A stretch of 64,000 nucleotides of DNA, taken from assembly GCA_047947185.1 (NCBI GenBank), contig CP170502.1, positions 1,860,001 through 1,924,000 of the forward strand. The letters run 5' to 3'. Positions within the stretch are counted from its first letter, which is position 1. Every line of letters begins with the position of its first letter. The notes under the pieces are model-generated. The model was not told where the DNA came from and ran no database searches. It saw nothing but the letters and a program-made list of their open reading frames with translations. The DNA comes from JANQJA01 sp047947185. GTDB taxonomy: Bacteria > Pseudomonadota > Gammaproteobacteria > Pseudomonadales > Azotimanducaceae. Below, in pieces: positions 1-8,946 of this stretch. Made by a program: the position numbers and the translations under genes.

Positions 1-1295
1 GCGCCGTTCACGTTCAAAGCGGTACGCGCCATGTCAATCAGTGGCTCAATCGAAATCAGCAGGGCCACCAGGGTCACCGGAAAACCCAGCGCAGGCAGGA
101 CCATCAGCGCGGCGAAGGTTGCACCGCCACCCACCCCGGCAACGCCAAATGACGAGATGGCAACAATCCCGACCAGGGGCACCAGGAACGACAGCGAGAG
201 CGGGTCAACGCCCATGGACGGTGCAATCATCACGGCCAGCATGGCTGGATAAATGCCGGCGCAGCCATTTTGTCCAATCGTCGCCCCAAAACTTGCCGAC
301 ACGTTGGCTGTCGCGGGATCATTGCCGAGATCCCGAATCTGGGTTTCGACATTCAGCGGTAAAGTTGCGGCGGAGCTCCTCGATGTAAAAGCAAACACCA
401 GTACCGGCCAGACGCGCCGAAAATAGTCCAGCAGGTTAACGCCCGACGCCGCCAGCAGTGCACCATGCACCAGGAACATGAGCGCGATGGCCAGGTACGA
501 GGCCACCACAAACCCGATCAGGTTCAGGATATCGCTACCGCTTGAGGAGGCGGTCACCTTTGTCATCAGCGCGAGAACGCCATAGGGTGTCAATCCAATC
601 ACAATACGCACCAGCCGCAGCACGAGGTTTTGCGCCACTTCAACAAAGTGGCGAAACTGCCCGCCCTGGTCCGGCAGGTCACGACTGAGCATCAGGCCCG
701 CAATCCCGACCAGGATGCCAAACACAACCACCGCAATAACAGACGTTGAACGCAGGCCCGCGAGATCAGCAAAGATATTCTGTGGAATAAAACTGACCAG
801 CATCGAGGCAAGGTCCAGGTCCTGCACCTTCACCTGGTCTGTAACCAGGCTACCCGCCTTCGCAACTTCCCGTGCACCCTCGGTAAGACCTGCCGAAGTG
901 AGCCCAAAGGCGCTGGCGACCAGCGCGCCGATCAGTGCAGCCACCATGGTGGTACCTACCAGGACCAGGATAACCCCACCACCAATCTTGCCGAGCGTGG
1001 CTATCTCATCAAGACGCACCACCGCTGCCACCATGGAGACCAGCACCAGCGGCATGACAATCATCTTCAGCAGGTTGACATAGCCGGTACCGACCACGTT
1101 GACTGCTGCCAGGGTGGCGGCCAGGGTTTCACTCAGAAGCCCGTAGCCTGACTGCAGTGCAAGTCCCGCCAGGGCACCGGCCAGCAAACCCACCAGCACC
1201 CGGCGGGAAAGTGAAACTCCTCGCCGGCCCAGGTCAAACAGCAGGTATCCGAGCGCCAGCAACACCGCAATGTTAAGGATCAGAAAAAGATCCAT
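1..1295 (-). CDS. tcyP: TcyP-like L-cystine:cation symporter (partial)
   Basis: This is a membrane symporter of the dicarboxylate/amino acid:cation symporter (DAACS) family, closest in pattern to TcyP/YdjN, which imports L-cystine. The start is the ATG at 1295 (MDLFLILN...), and about 431 codons are visible before the left edge cuts off roughly the last 30 residues. The translation is strongly hydrophobic throughout. It carries the family landmarks MIVMPLVLVSM, SRSSAATLPLN, GATIGQNGCAGIYPAML, GVAGVGGGATFAALMVLP and, at the edge, LIDMARTALNVNG. It is the last visible gene of a minus-strand run and starts 13 bp after the preceding esterase gene ends. The family is clear; the substrate is inferred from similarity to TcyP. 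Confidence 0.88.
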   Translation of the reverse strand, partial: MDLFLILNIAVLLALGYLLFDLGRRGVSLSRRVLVGLLAGALAGLALQSGYGLLSETLAATLAAVNVVGTGYVNLLKMIVMPLVLVSMVAAVVRLDEIATLGKIGGGVILVLVGTTMVAALIGALVASAFGLTSAGLTEGAREVAKAGSLVTDQVKVQDLDLASMLVSFIPQNIFADLAGLRSTSVIAVVVFGILVGIAGLMLSRDLPDQGGQFRHFVEVAQNLVLRLVRIVIGLTPYGVLALMTKVTASSSGSDILNLIGFVVASYLAIALMFLVHGALLAASGVNLLDYFRRVWPVLVFAFTSRSSAATLPLNVETQIRDLGNDPATANVSASFGATIGQNGCAGIYPAMLAVMIAPSMGVDPLSLSFLVPLVGIVAISSFGVAGVGGGATFAALMVLPALGFPVTLVALLISIEPLIDMARTALNVNG

Positions 1296-1307
1296 CAGCG
1301 GGGCCGC

Positions 1308-2234
1308 CTAACGATTCAGGCCATCCCCCAGGGCTGTGAGAAAACTCTGGTTCAGGCGTCGACTCACCCGCGCTGTCGGTACAAAAGACTCACCCGCGTG
1401 ATAAAGCCCGGGAAACAGCGCCACCTCACAGGGAACATCAGCCGCGATCAGACGCCGGGCATATTCAATATCCTCATCACGGAACAGGTCTTCCGAACCC
1501 ACACAGATGTAGGTGGGTGGCAGGCCAGAGAGATCCTCTGCCCGCGCTGCCGCGGCATAAGGTGATGCCTCGGCACCCGGTGTGCCATCCAGGTACATTT
1601 CCCAGGCCCGAAACGATGTGCCCTGGTTCCAGATAGGATGGTTCTCAACCTGGCCTGAGTCCGTTGCATGCAGGTTGTCAATCATGGGATAGAGCAGGCA
1701 TTGCATGATGAGTTTTGGCCCACCCCGGTCCCGTGCCATCAAGGCCACACCGGCAGCCATGCCACCCCCCGCACTGGCGCCGGCAATGGCAATCCGCATG
1801 GCGTCAATATTCAGCGCATCACTCTGCAGCGCCATCCATTCCAGCACGCCATAACAGTCGTTGGCACCCGCGGGAAAAGGGTGCTCCGGCGCAAGCCGGT
1901 AATCGACTGACACCACCGTGCAATCCAGCGTATCGGCAATGACACGGGCGCGGTCGTCCTCGGCATTACCGAGGATGTAGCCACCACCATGAATCCACAA
2001 CACTGCCGGCTGACCAGGGCGTTCAGTCTTGCGGTAAATGACCACACCCACCTCACCTTCTTTGGTGAGCACGGTGTCCTTGAGTTCCATCACATTCGTC
2101 TGGGTCGGCACCGCCGGTCGCGCGGCCAGCATGGCACGCACCTGCACAACGTTGTCACGGGTAATGTCGAGCGGGGGTAACTGCTCAATAGCAGGCAACA
2201 GTTCCGGGTCTATCTTGTTGTAGTCGAGCAGCAT
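1308..2234 (-). CDS. HSL-family alpha/beta hydrolase (esterase/lipase)
   Basis: This is a 308-residue alpha/beta-hydrolase of the hormone-sensitive-lipase group, predicted to hydrolyse short-chain carboxylic esters. The oxyanion-hole motif HGGG lies at about residues 82-85 and the nucleophile elbow GASAG at 152-156 (Ser154). A DYRLAPEHPFP segment typical of the family lies between them. A C-terminal Asp (around DLFRDED) and His (LYHAGESF) complete a plausible triad. The ATG at 2234 was chosen over an in-frame start 54 bp upstream because AGGA sits 7-8 bases before it and the extra residues do not look like family sequence. There is no signal peptide, so it is probably cytoplasmic. The natural substrate is unknown. 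Confidence 0.85.
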   Translation of the reverse strand: MLLDYNKIDPELLPAIEQLPPLDITRDNVVQVRAMLAARPAVPTQTNVMELKDTVLTKEGEVGVVIYRKTERPGQPAVLWIHGGGYILGNAEDDRARVIADTLDCTVVSVDYRLAPEHPFPAGANDCYGVLEWMALQSDALNIDAMRIAIAGASAGGGMAAGVALMARDRGGPKLIMQCLLYPMIDNLHATDSGQVENHPIWNQGTSFRAWEMYLDGTPGAEASPYAAAARAEDLSGLPPTYICVGSEDLFRDEDIEYARRLIAADVPCEVALFPGLYHAGESFVPTARVSRRLNQSFLTALGDGLNR

Positions 2235-2324
2235 GGCGGGTTCCTGACAGTCTGAAAGGGTCAAACATACCAGACGACCGCCGGCCACGTCACCGATTCA
2301 GCACCGGGTCATCAACTTCAGCAA

Positions 2325-5213
2325 TCACTCCTTCAGGTAATTTTTCTCAATCTCGTTGAACCAGTCTTCAAGACTGCCACCAGTGAACGCGCCCGAAATT
2401 TCCTCAATGGTTGTTTTGCCCAGTTCCCGGTAGCTTTCTGTCTGGGACTCGTCAAACCACTGGTCGGCTGTTGTCTCGTGCGGGAAGGTTGGCGATTTCG
2501 CCAGGTAGCTGCGAATATCGGGGCTTTCCGTACCTGTGATCACCGGTTTGATGTAGAGCAGGCGCCCCTTCTTTCCATCGCTGTATTCAATGTCAGCAAG
2601 CGCACAGCGTTTCTGCTGGCTCCCCACGGCCTCCACCTGGCCTTTCCCGAATTCAATCTCCGCACCTTTGTCGATCCTGATCTTGCGCAGGGCATTACCC
2701 AGGTCCTCAAACGTCCTGTCGGGATCACAACCACCATCCAGCACCACAATGTGACTGCATTGCCGCTCGATCATTTCGTACAGCGCCAGGTTCTCGAAAT
2801 GGCCACCGTCAGAAAGATAGACAAATTTTGATTTCTCTGATGTCAGGCCCAGCCCTTCACTCGCCAGCGAGGCAACAGCCGAGTGCGGGCTGCCGCGCTT
2901 CCAGGCTTCCCTGGCCGGATTACCAAGCCAGATACCAAGCCGGGCATTAAACAACGCCATCAGAAATGTTGTGACCGGCGATGAGTGATATCCCATATTC
3001 GGGCTGGCGGCCGCGCCTGAGGTCGCCACGGCTGTACCCAGGGACATTCCGCCACCATAGACAGCTGACGGCCGATAACCCAGGTCCTGGTTGCCACAGT
3101 AAAGTGGCGAGGCAATAAACGACGCGCCTTTGCGCTGCTGCCAGTCAAGCCGCTCGCCACTCACCAGGTTCAGCGTCAGGTTAACAATATGATAGGGGCG
3201 CGAAGCGGGGTTAATGTCTGCAATTCGCATATCGTCTGCATCATCAAAGCCGGTAAAAGGATTGGGCTTTCGGCGTGGATTGGAGGCGCCCAGATAAGCC
3301 CTGACCAGGCGGTTGCGATACATGCCCTGCAACGAAAACACGTTGGTGTTTACAAAGTGGCCAAACACCTGGCCGAGACCATAGAGAAACACCCCCAGGC
3401 CAAGCACAATAAAGGGGTTGGAACCTTTCAGCACCTGCAGGTGGTCTTGCCAGACATACCTTTCACAGGCTGCGATCCAGTGCCTGTCGGTAAGGGTGCT
3501 GCACTGTTCAGCGCCATAGAACGCAAACAGGTAATGCGCAAACTCCAGCAACCAGTTGGTGAGCAAGGCCAGTACAACAATCAACAACGCAAAAAACACA
3601 CCCGACGCAACCGGCATGACCATTTTGGCCAGCGGCCCCGCTTCCTGTTCACTGTTCTTTTTGGCCTCTGCAGAAATGAACCAGCCCAGCACACCGCCCG
3701 CGCCGGCAAGAATGCTCGACAAAGTTGCCTGGCTGCTCTCAAGCATGTCCGCCAGGGCAAACACACCAATCGGAACCAGCAGCACAGCCACCGACAGTAC
3801 CAGCCAGCAGAAGGCCGTCAGCAATATACCGCCGTTGGCACGGGCCAGCCACTCCCTGTCTGCCTCTCGCAGGCTGCTGGACGTCAGTCCTACCAGCAAC
3901 ATGATGCTGAGCCCGACCGAAAGCATGACCAGCGGCATCGAATAACTGGCGTACTGCGCCCAGTACCAACGCATGTCATCACCATCCGGCTGCCAGAGCA
4001 CCAGATTGTAGATAAGCCAGGTACAGACAGCCGGCACCGCTGTGGCAACTGCCATACCCAGCAACACCAGCGCCCCGGTTCGCGTGAAAGGTATACGCAC
4101 GCCGCGCAGGAGGACGTAGGCCAGGGTAAGCGAAAATGTCACCACAAAGCCAAACTCGAAGGTACCAGGCTGGGACTGGATCAGGTTCTCTCCCAGGTAG
4201 TACACATTGTTCCAGATATCCAGCACCCAGATACCCGCGACCAGCGGCATCAGCACCTGTGTCAGGTAGTCAACGGGCCTGTGTTCAATCCCCCCCACGC
4301 TGGGCAGAAAGCGGAAGACGTTGCCAAGCGCCAGGGCAAACAGTGCCATGGAGACAAAAGGCAGCACCCATTTGATGAAAAAACTCTCATAGTATTTTTC
4401 CATACCGACCTGGCCATAAAACACCGTGTCCCACTCTTCCTCTGACAGGAGAATAGGTGCAGTCACCAGGTTGCTCAGCCCTACCAGTTCAGTGTGTCCC
4501 GGCTCACAGACGTTGGGGCTGCATCCTGCGCTACATTTGTCCATGCCACCCGGTGTTTTCCGGGGCAGTATTTCGCAGATCAGATCGGATTCAGGGAAAG
4601 TGTTTTTGGGCCACACCCGGACGGTCCGGTCAGACAGGATTTCATAACGCAGACCGGTATCGTCATAAAACTCCGGGAACGCAATGGAGCCGATGTAAAG
4701 CCGCGGAATGATCAGCACGGCCATGATTACCGGGATAACCACCATCCAGTTCAGCACCATGTTGCGCAGTACGCTGGTCAGGATTGCCCAGAAATCGAAG
4801 GACATGGCACCCACCTTGGGTGTCAGGTAGTTGGAATAGGCGCGCAGGTGCCTGACCTCGGTGGGTTCGCCGGTAACAGCGGGATCGCGTTCCGCAAGCT
4901 GGTCCTCGACTTTCTGCAACCCGCCTTCATTCCGAACGCGGTGCCGCCAGGCGGTCAGCCAGCTGCCAATGTAACCCCCACCTGACACGGTGGAGAGATA
5001 ATCCAACCGGGTCAGCAGGCGAATGCCGGCGAGGCCTTCCAGCACACCCAGCGCAAAAGTCGCGGAACGGATACCCCCACCGGAGATGGAGAGTGCACTT
5101 ACCGTTTCCTGCTCGTCCAGCCCAAGTGCTTCGCGTTCGGCCTGGACCACACTGGCGTGGGTTATGGCCGGCATTTCACCTGGCTTTTTGTTGCTGGTCG
5201 ATCCCTCTGACAT
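2325..5213 (-). CDS. Membrane-spanning patatin-like phospholipase
   Basis: This 962-residue protein fuses a patatin-type lipase to a long membrane region. The N-terminus has the oxyanion-hole motif SGGGIRS (about residues 44-50) and the nucleophile region STVSGGGYIGSW (Ser about 77). The matching catalytic DGG motif is far downstream in DGGHFENLALYEMI (near residue 800). In between are several hydrophobic segments (starting near residue 150 and spread over about 280-600), so the lipase halves are probably brought together on one face of the membrane. It is much longer than simple patatins, which run about 300-400 residues. It lies 64 bp downstream of the TIR-domain gene on the same strand. 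Membrane phospholipid hydrolysis is the family expectation; no cyclase is nearby to suggest a CBASS effector. Confidence 0.8.
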   Translation of the reverse strand: MSEGSTSNKKPGEMPAITHASVVQAEREALGLDEQETVSALSISGGGIRSATFALGVLEGLAGIRLLTRLDYLSTVSGGGYIGSWLTAWRHRVRNEGGLQKVEDQLAERDPAVTGEPTEVRHLRAYSNYLTPKVGAMSFDFWAILTSVLRNMVLNWMVVIPVIMAVLIIPRLYIGSIAFPEFYDDTGLRYEILSDRTVRVWPKNTFPESDLICEILPRKTPGGMDKCSAGCSPNVCEPGHTELVGLSNLVTAPILLSEEEWDTVFYGQVGMEKYYESFFIKWVLPFVSMALFALALGNVFRFLPSVGGIEHRPVDYLTQVLMPLVAGIWVLDIWNNVYYLGENLIQSQPGTFEFGFVVTFSLTLAYVLLRGVRIPFTRTGALVLLGMAVATAVPAVCTWLIYNLVLWQPDGDDMRWYWAQYASYSMPLVMLSVGLSIMLLVGLTSSSLREADREWLARANGGILLTAFCWLVLSVAVLLVPIGVFALADMLESSQATLSSILAGAGGVLGWFISAEAKKNSEQEAGPLAKMVMPVASGVFFALLIVVLALLTNWLLEFAHYLFAFYGAEQCSTLTDRHWIAACERYVWQDHLQVLKGSNPFIVLGLGVFLYGLGQVFGHFVNTNVFSLQGMYRNRLVRAYLGASNPRRKPNPFTGFDDADDMRIADINPASRPYHIVNLTLNLVSGERLDWQQRKGASFIASPLYCGNQDLGYRPSAVYGGGMSLGTAVATSGAAASPNMGYHSSPVTTFLMALFNARLGIWLGNPAREAWKRGSPHSAVASLASEGLGLTSEKSKFVYLSDGGHFENLALYEMIERQCSHIVVLDGGCDPDRTFEDLGNALRKIRIDKGAEIEFGKGQVEAVGSQQKRCALADIEYSDGKKGRLLYIKPVITGTESPDIRSYLAKSPTFPHETTADQWFDESQTESYRELGKTTIEEISGAFTGGSLEDWFNEIEKNYLKE

Positions 5214-5277
5214 GACGCGCCTCCGTTCTTATTGTTCTTGCTTCGACCTGGACGCTGCCAGGCTTGTTGCCCGGGCG

Positions 5278-7188
5278 TCAGGCAGGTTCCACAAACGCCA
5301 ATTCCTTGCGATACCTGTTGGCACTCGCCTCAAGCACTACCAGGTCACCATCGCCCAGGCCTATCCTGGCCAGCTGCCGCTCCCAGCGCGGGTCACGCCG
5401 CAGCGGATCAAGAAACGGGAAGTCCGGCACTATCAGCGACTGCGACCAGGCTTCCTCCAGATATCCAAACGCCTCATCTCGCTTGTTATTCAGTGTCGCG
5501 TAGACGGCCAGGAACCAGGGAAGGTGGGGCGTGCGTGCGCCCAACCGGCGTTTTTCCATGAGCCAGGCATAGTAGTCCCTGAGATAAGCCGGCACGCCAT
5601 CCCTGTTCAGGGATTGCAACAATGTTTCAGCCTCATCTTCCCGCAACGCCAGGTCCACCAGGTTCCAGCGCGTCATGGAGTGAAGCGCCGCTTCATGGTC
5701 ACCCAGGGCGCTGAAACAGCTGGCGAGCCAGACATGCGGCGTCCGGTATTCCGGGTCTATGGCGAGCGCACGCTGCGCCGCTTCAATGGCGGCTTCATAC
5801 TCCCCCACATAACTCAGGAGCTGCGCTTTCCTGGCCAGTTCGTGGCAGTTGAAAGGGTCAATCACAACCGCGTGGGCGCCATACCTTGCGCCTTTCTGCA
5901 GTCGGCGGGTGTTCGCCAGGAAGTAGCCGTAATAACCCAGGGCGCGGGGATCATGACGATTGATCGACAGGGCCTTGATAAAGTGGCGCTCTGCGGTTTC
6001 CCACTCCTGCATCGACATCCGGTACATCGCCATGGAAAGGTTGGCCTTGTCCGATTCAGGGTCGAGTTCAAGCGCCCGGAAGGTGGCGCCTTTAAAAAGG
6101 CGCAGGTTATCCTGCAGGAATCTGTCCGCCTGCGGGTCTGCAATGTTCAGCATGTAGGCATAAGCCAGCAGCGCGTAGGCGTCGGCAAAATCCGGGTCAA
6201 GGTTAACCGCACGGCTGAAGTGGTCCATGGCTTCATAGAGGGACGCCCGAGTACCCTTCCAGAGTTCATTGCTGCCCTTCAGGTAGGCATCATGCGCCAG
6301 CGCGGTAAAGTTGGATTTTTTGGTTGGCCGGACAGGGGCAAGTTGAACGCGCAATTCACCGGCAATGTTCTCGGCAATTTCATCCTGCAGCGCAAACACG
6401 TCGGCGGATTCACGCAGGTAGGCTTCTCCCCAGACCTGGCTGGCATCTGCCGCTTCGGTCAGGCTGGCGCTGATACGGATCTTGCCACCTGCCTGGCTGA
6501 CAGAGCCGTCCACAATGTGGCTCGCTCCCAGCGCCCGGGCAATGTCACGCACGTCCTCTTCACGGGAGTTGAACCGGAAAGACGAGGACCGGGCCACCAC
6601 GCGAAACTCGCGTGCGCGCGCCAGCCGGTTCAGAATTTCCTCAGCGATACCCTCGCCAAAATAGGCATTATCCTCACCCCCGCTCATGAAAAACGGCAGC
6701 ACGGCAATGGTGTCCTTGTGGGGGCGTGCCGGGGCTTCGCTGACCCCGGGCGCAGCGGACGCAGGTGCGGCACCCCCAAACGACTCAACCAGTTTACGCC
6801 GGTAGCGTTCCTCGGACAGTTCGTGTTTGACCAATGCCTGGGTTGATCCCAGCGCGAGTTCCAGACCCGCGGAGAGTGGCGTCTTCTCCAGGTAGACAAT
6901 CACGAAAGGAATATTGCGGGTAAACGCAAACTGGATTTCGCCGCGGCAATGTTTGGACGCCACTGAATCGGCAGAGGCAAAAAAGATGAAACGCTCGGCG
7001 CCGGCAATCTTGTTGGCCAGATACTCCGACCATTCAGAGCCTGTCTGGATGCCCTCGTCATACCAGACGTTGATCTCGTTTTCGTTCAGCCAGCCAATGT
7101 CGGCAAAGACATCTTCTGCATTACGATGCGAGTAACAGGCAAAAGAATATTTCCCGTCGCCCGCATACGCTGGTGGTTTGTCTATCAT
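5278..7188 (-). CDS. TIR - TolB-like - TPR protein
   Basis: This is a multidomain protein of about 636 residues. Residues about 10-140 form a TIR domain: YSFACYSHRNAEDV at the start, then a CRGEIQFAF segment whose Cys-x2-Glu spacing is typical of TIR domains. Residues about 165-285 resemble the TolB/FlgO-like domain found in adenylate-cyclase-related proteins (IAVLPFFMSGG, GEGIAEEILNRLA, SHIVDGSVSQAGGKIRIS). The rest is TPR repeats (AVNLDPDFADAYALLAYAY, RALAIDPEYRTPHVWLA). There is no signal peptide. The ATG at 7188 is preferred over an in-frame GTG at 7203. It begins 9-24 bp after the di-haem cytochrome gene and so is probably co-transcribed with it. A signalling or scaffold role is inferred; NADase activity is possible but not shown. 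Confidence 0.78.
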   Translation of the reverse strand: MIDKPPAYAGDGKYSFACYSHRNAEDVFADIGWLNENEINVWYDEGIQTGSEWSEYLANKIAGAERFIFFASADSVASKHCRGEIQFAFTRNIPFVIVYLEKTPLSAGLELALGSTQALVKHELSEERYRRKLVESFGGAAPASAAPGVSEAPARPHKDTIAVLPFFMSGGEDNAYFGEGIAEEILNRLARAREFRVVARSSSFRFNSREEDVRDIARALGASHIVDGSVSQAGGKIRISASLTEAADASQVWGEAYLRESADVFALQDEIAENIAGELRVQLAPVRPTKKSNFTALAHDAYLKGSNELWKGTRASLYEAMDHFSRAVNLDPDFADAYALLAYAYMLNIADPQADRFLQDNLRLFKGATFRALELDPESDKANLSMAMYRMSMQEWETAERHFIKALSINRHDPRALGYYGYFLANTRRLQKGARYGAHAVVIDPFNCHELARKAQLLSYVGEYEAAIEAAQRALAIDPEYRTPHVWLASCFSALGDHEAALHSMTRWNLVDLALREDEAETLLQSLNRDGVPAYLRDYYAWLMEKRRLGARTPHLPWFLAVYATLNNKRDEAFGYLEEAWSQSLIVPDFPFLDPLRRDPRWERQLARIGLGDGDLVVLEASANRYRKELAFVEPA

Positions 7189-7212
7189 GGCGGCAACCCA
7201 CACTCACCCCCA

Positions 7213-8934
7213 CTATAGCGTCTTGAGAAATTCAAGTAGCGCTTCCCGCTCGGTGGTGAGTAACCCGTTGGTCTTATAATGGCCGAAATTGCCGTTGCCG
7301 GGAACACTTGTGTCGAGCCACGAGTAGTTTTTTGCCTCGCAGGTTGCGCGGTCCATTTGCTCGTAGCCTACAGCTTCCGGGTCAAACAGGGTTGAGCCCA
7401 CACAGAAGCCGCTGGCACGCTGGTCGAGCAGCAGCATCTGGCGCAGATTGGGCACCGAGCCATTGTGCAGGTAAGGCGCTGTTGCCCAGATGCCTTTCAG
7501 CGGGCGTGCCTTGTACTCCATTTCCGGGCTTTTGATCATCAGGCCGCGATGGACCGCATGGGTGATGAACTGGGACAAGTTTGAGGGTTTCATCATCTCC
7601 CCCAGGATCTGCCACTTGTATTGCTGCAGCGACAGGATCACCACGTGCCCAACCAGGTCGAAACTGTGCTGGTATTCAGCCAGTCTGGGGCCGACACGCC
7701 CGGCAATCGGATCTCCCTGGAATGGTCCTGAACTGGTGTACCGGTAGGCATTAACTGCCATCAGCGGATCGGTACCAATCTCCCAGTAGGGCACCAGGAT
7801 TGCCTCGTTATGGGTATCGGTGCTCGGGTTGCGGAAGTCCACCATCTGGTTCTTGTGGCTCACGTAACCATGGCAGTACTCGCAGTTCTTCTCGTAGACC
7901 TTCTGCCCTTCAAAACACCGATCGCGATCAATGGCCGGCTGATGTGACGGCCACAAAGGCGCACGGATTTGTTTCATGGCGTTTTCGAGAGCCAGCAGCG
8001 CGTCATAGACCGCGGAGGTCTTGACCGTCTTCTTGTCCATGTCGATTTCAATCTTGCCATAGACGCCCATCACCTCACCCGCGTTGCGGGCAATGGGGCC
8101 AACAAACGGCAACATGTTGTCACCAATCCCGTTCCACTGGACGCGGTTGGCCTGGTGTGTGTTCCAGAGGAAGGGGTAGCTCACAGGCGCATTGGGTTCA
8201 CGGGCGTTCTCTTCCATGCCCATGGCACCCGCAACCACCTGGTTGAAGATGACCCCAAAAGCATCAACCCGTGCGTGACCATACGCATGTTCGTGCTTGT
8301 TGCGCTCGTCGAAGGCACGGCGTTCCCGAATCATGCCAACCAGCGCCTCCCGTGTTGCGCGTGTTGTCATTCCCAGTTCCTGGGCAAACCGGGCCAGCTT
8401 GTCCTCATCCTCGTAGGTAGCTACCAGTGCTTCAGTGATCGCCAGGTTAAACGCCCAGAAATCAGCCATAGCGGCACCGCCATCGATAATCAGGGGATCT
8501 GCGCGCCCCGCAAAACGCATCTCACTGCTATGACAGGAAGCACAGGATGGACCAAACCAGGCCTCGCCATCATGCGGGTCAATACTGCGCGCAAAACCAA
8601 TGGGCAGGCCATCCGGGTTAAATTCTTCCGCCAGCTCGGCGGGAAAATCCGCTGGTGCAAAAAAGTAGCCAAACTGCTCCATGTGCGCCGGACGCCGGAA
8701 CAGGTCGCGAGAGTCGGCCTGCTCCAGGTGCAGAAACCAGCGATAGGGGATGACCTGGGAGCCCTGCCCCGTCCACCACCACTCGGCCTGCGTTCGCGCC
8801 GACAGGCCCTGGTTGGCAGGTTCTGAATCATAGGGCAGCAGACAGGCACCATCGTATTCGGTTTTCGCACTCAACTGCGCGCTGAACACAAGGATCAGCG
8901 CAAGTAATGGGACAATCTGGAATCCAAGTCTCAT
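7213..8934 (-). CDS. RoxA-like di-haem c-type cytochrome (second copy)
   Basis: This is a secreted or periplasmic c-type cytochrome of about 573 residues. It has an N-terminal signal peptide (MRLGFQIVPLLALILVFSA) and two haem-binding CxxCH motifs, CASCH early and CEYCH in the second half. The GIWATAPYLHNGSVPNL segment is characteristic of the RoxA/MauG/di-haem peroxidase superfamily. Length and layout fit RoxA-type proteins, some of which are rubber oxygenases, better than short bacterial cytochrome c peroxidases. The ATG at 8934 gives a clean signal peptide; a GTG at 8946 directly abuts the stop of the upstream paralogue. Its partner at 8947-10740 has the same architecture but clearly different sequence. 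The substrate cannot be read from the sequence. Confidence 0.8.
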   Translation of the reverse strand: MRLGFQIVPLLALILVFSAQLSAKTEYDGACLLPYDSEPANQGLSARTQAEWWWTGQGSQVIPYRWFLHLEQADSRDLFRRPAHMEQFGYFFAPADFPAELAEEFNPDGLPIGFARSIDPHDGEAWFGPSCASCHSSEMRFAGRADPLIIDGGAAMADFWAFNLAITEALVATYEDEDKLARFAQELGMTTRATREALVGMIRERRAFDERNKHEHAYGHARVDAFGVIFNQVVAGAMGMEENAREPNAPVSYPFLWNTHQANRVQWNGIGDNMLPFVGPIARNAGEVMGVYGKIEIDMDKKTVKTSAVYDALLALENAMKQIRAPLWPSHQPAIDRDRCFEGQKVYEKNCEYCHGYVSHKNQMVDFRNPSTDTHNEAILVPYWEIGTDPLMAVNAYRYTSSGPFQGDPIAGRVGPRLAEYQHSFDLVGHVVILSLQQYKWQILGEMMKPSNLSQFITHAVHRGLMIKSPEMEYKARPLKGIWATAPYLHNGSVPNLRQMLLLDQRASGFCVGSTLFDPEAVGYEQMDRATCEAKNYSWLDTSVPGNGNFGHYKTNGLLTTEREALLEFLKTL

Positions 8935-8946
8935 CAGGGTCAGCAC

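Noticed and set aside
3189..4445. Long plus-strand open frame (418 codons) opposite the patatin gene
   Set aside because: It is antisense to a gene with clear patatin motifs and membrane segments; its translation is rich in His, Gln and Arg as expected of a reverse-frame shadow.
5023..6846. Plus-strand open frame of 607 codons opposite the TIR-TolB-TPR gene
   Set aside because: It covers the antisense of an obvious multidomain protein, has no ribosome site and its translation shows no family pattern.
2325..7188. CBASS-like immune locus (patatin plus TIR)
   Set aside because: No CD-NTase, cyclic-nucleotide sensor domain or ancillary Cap genes are present; the neighbours are cytochromes and an esterase.
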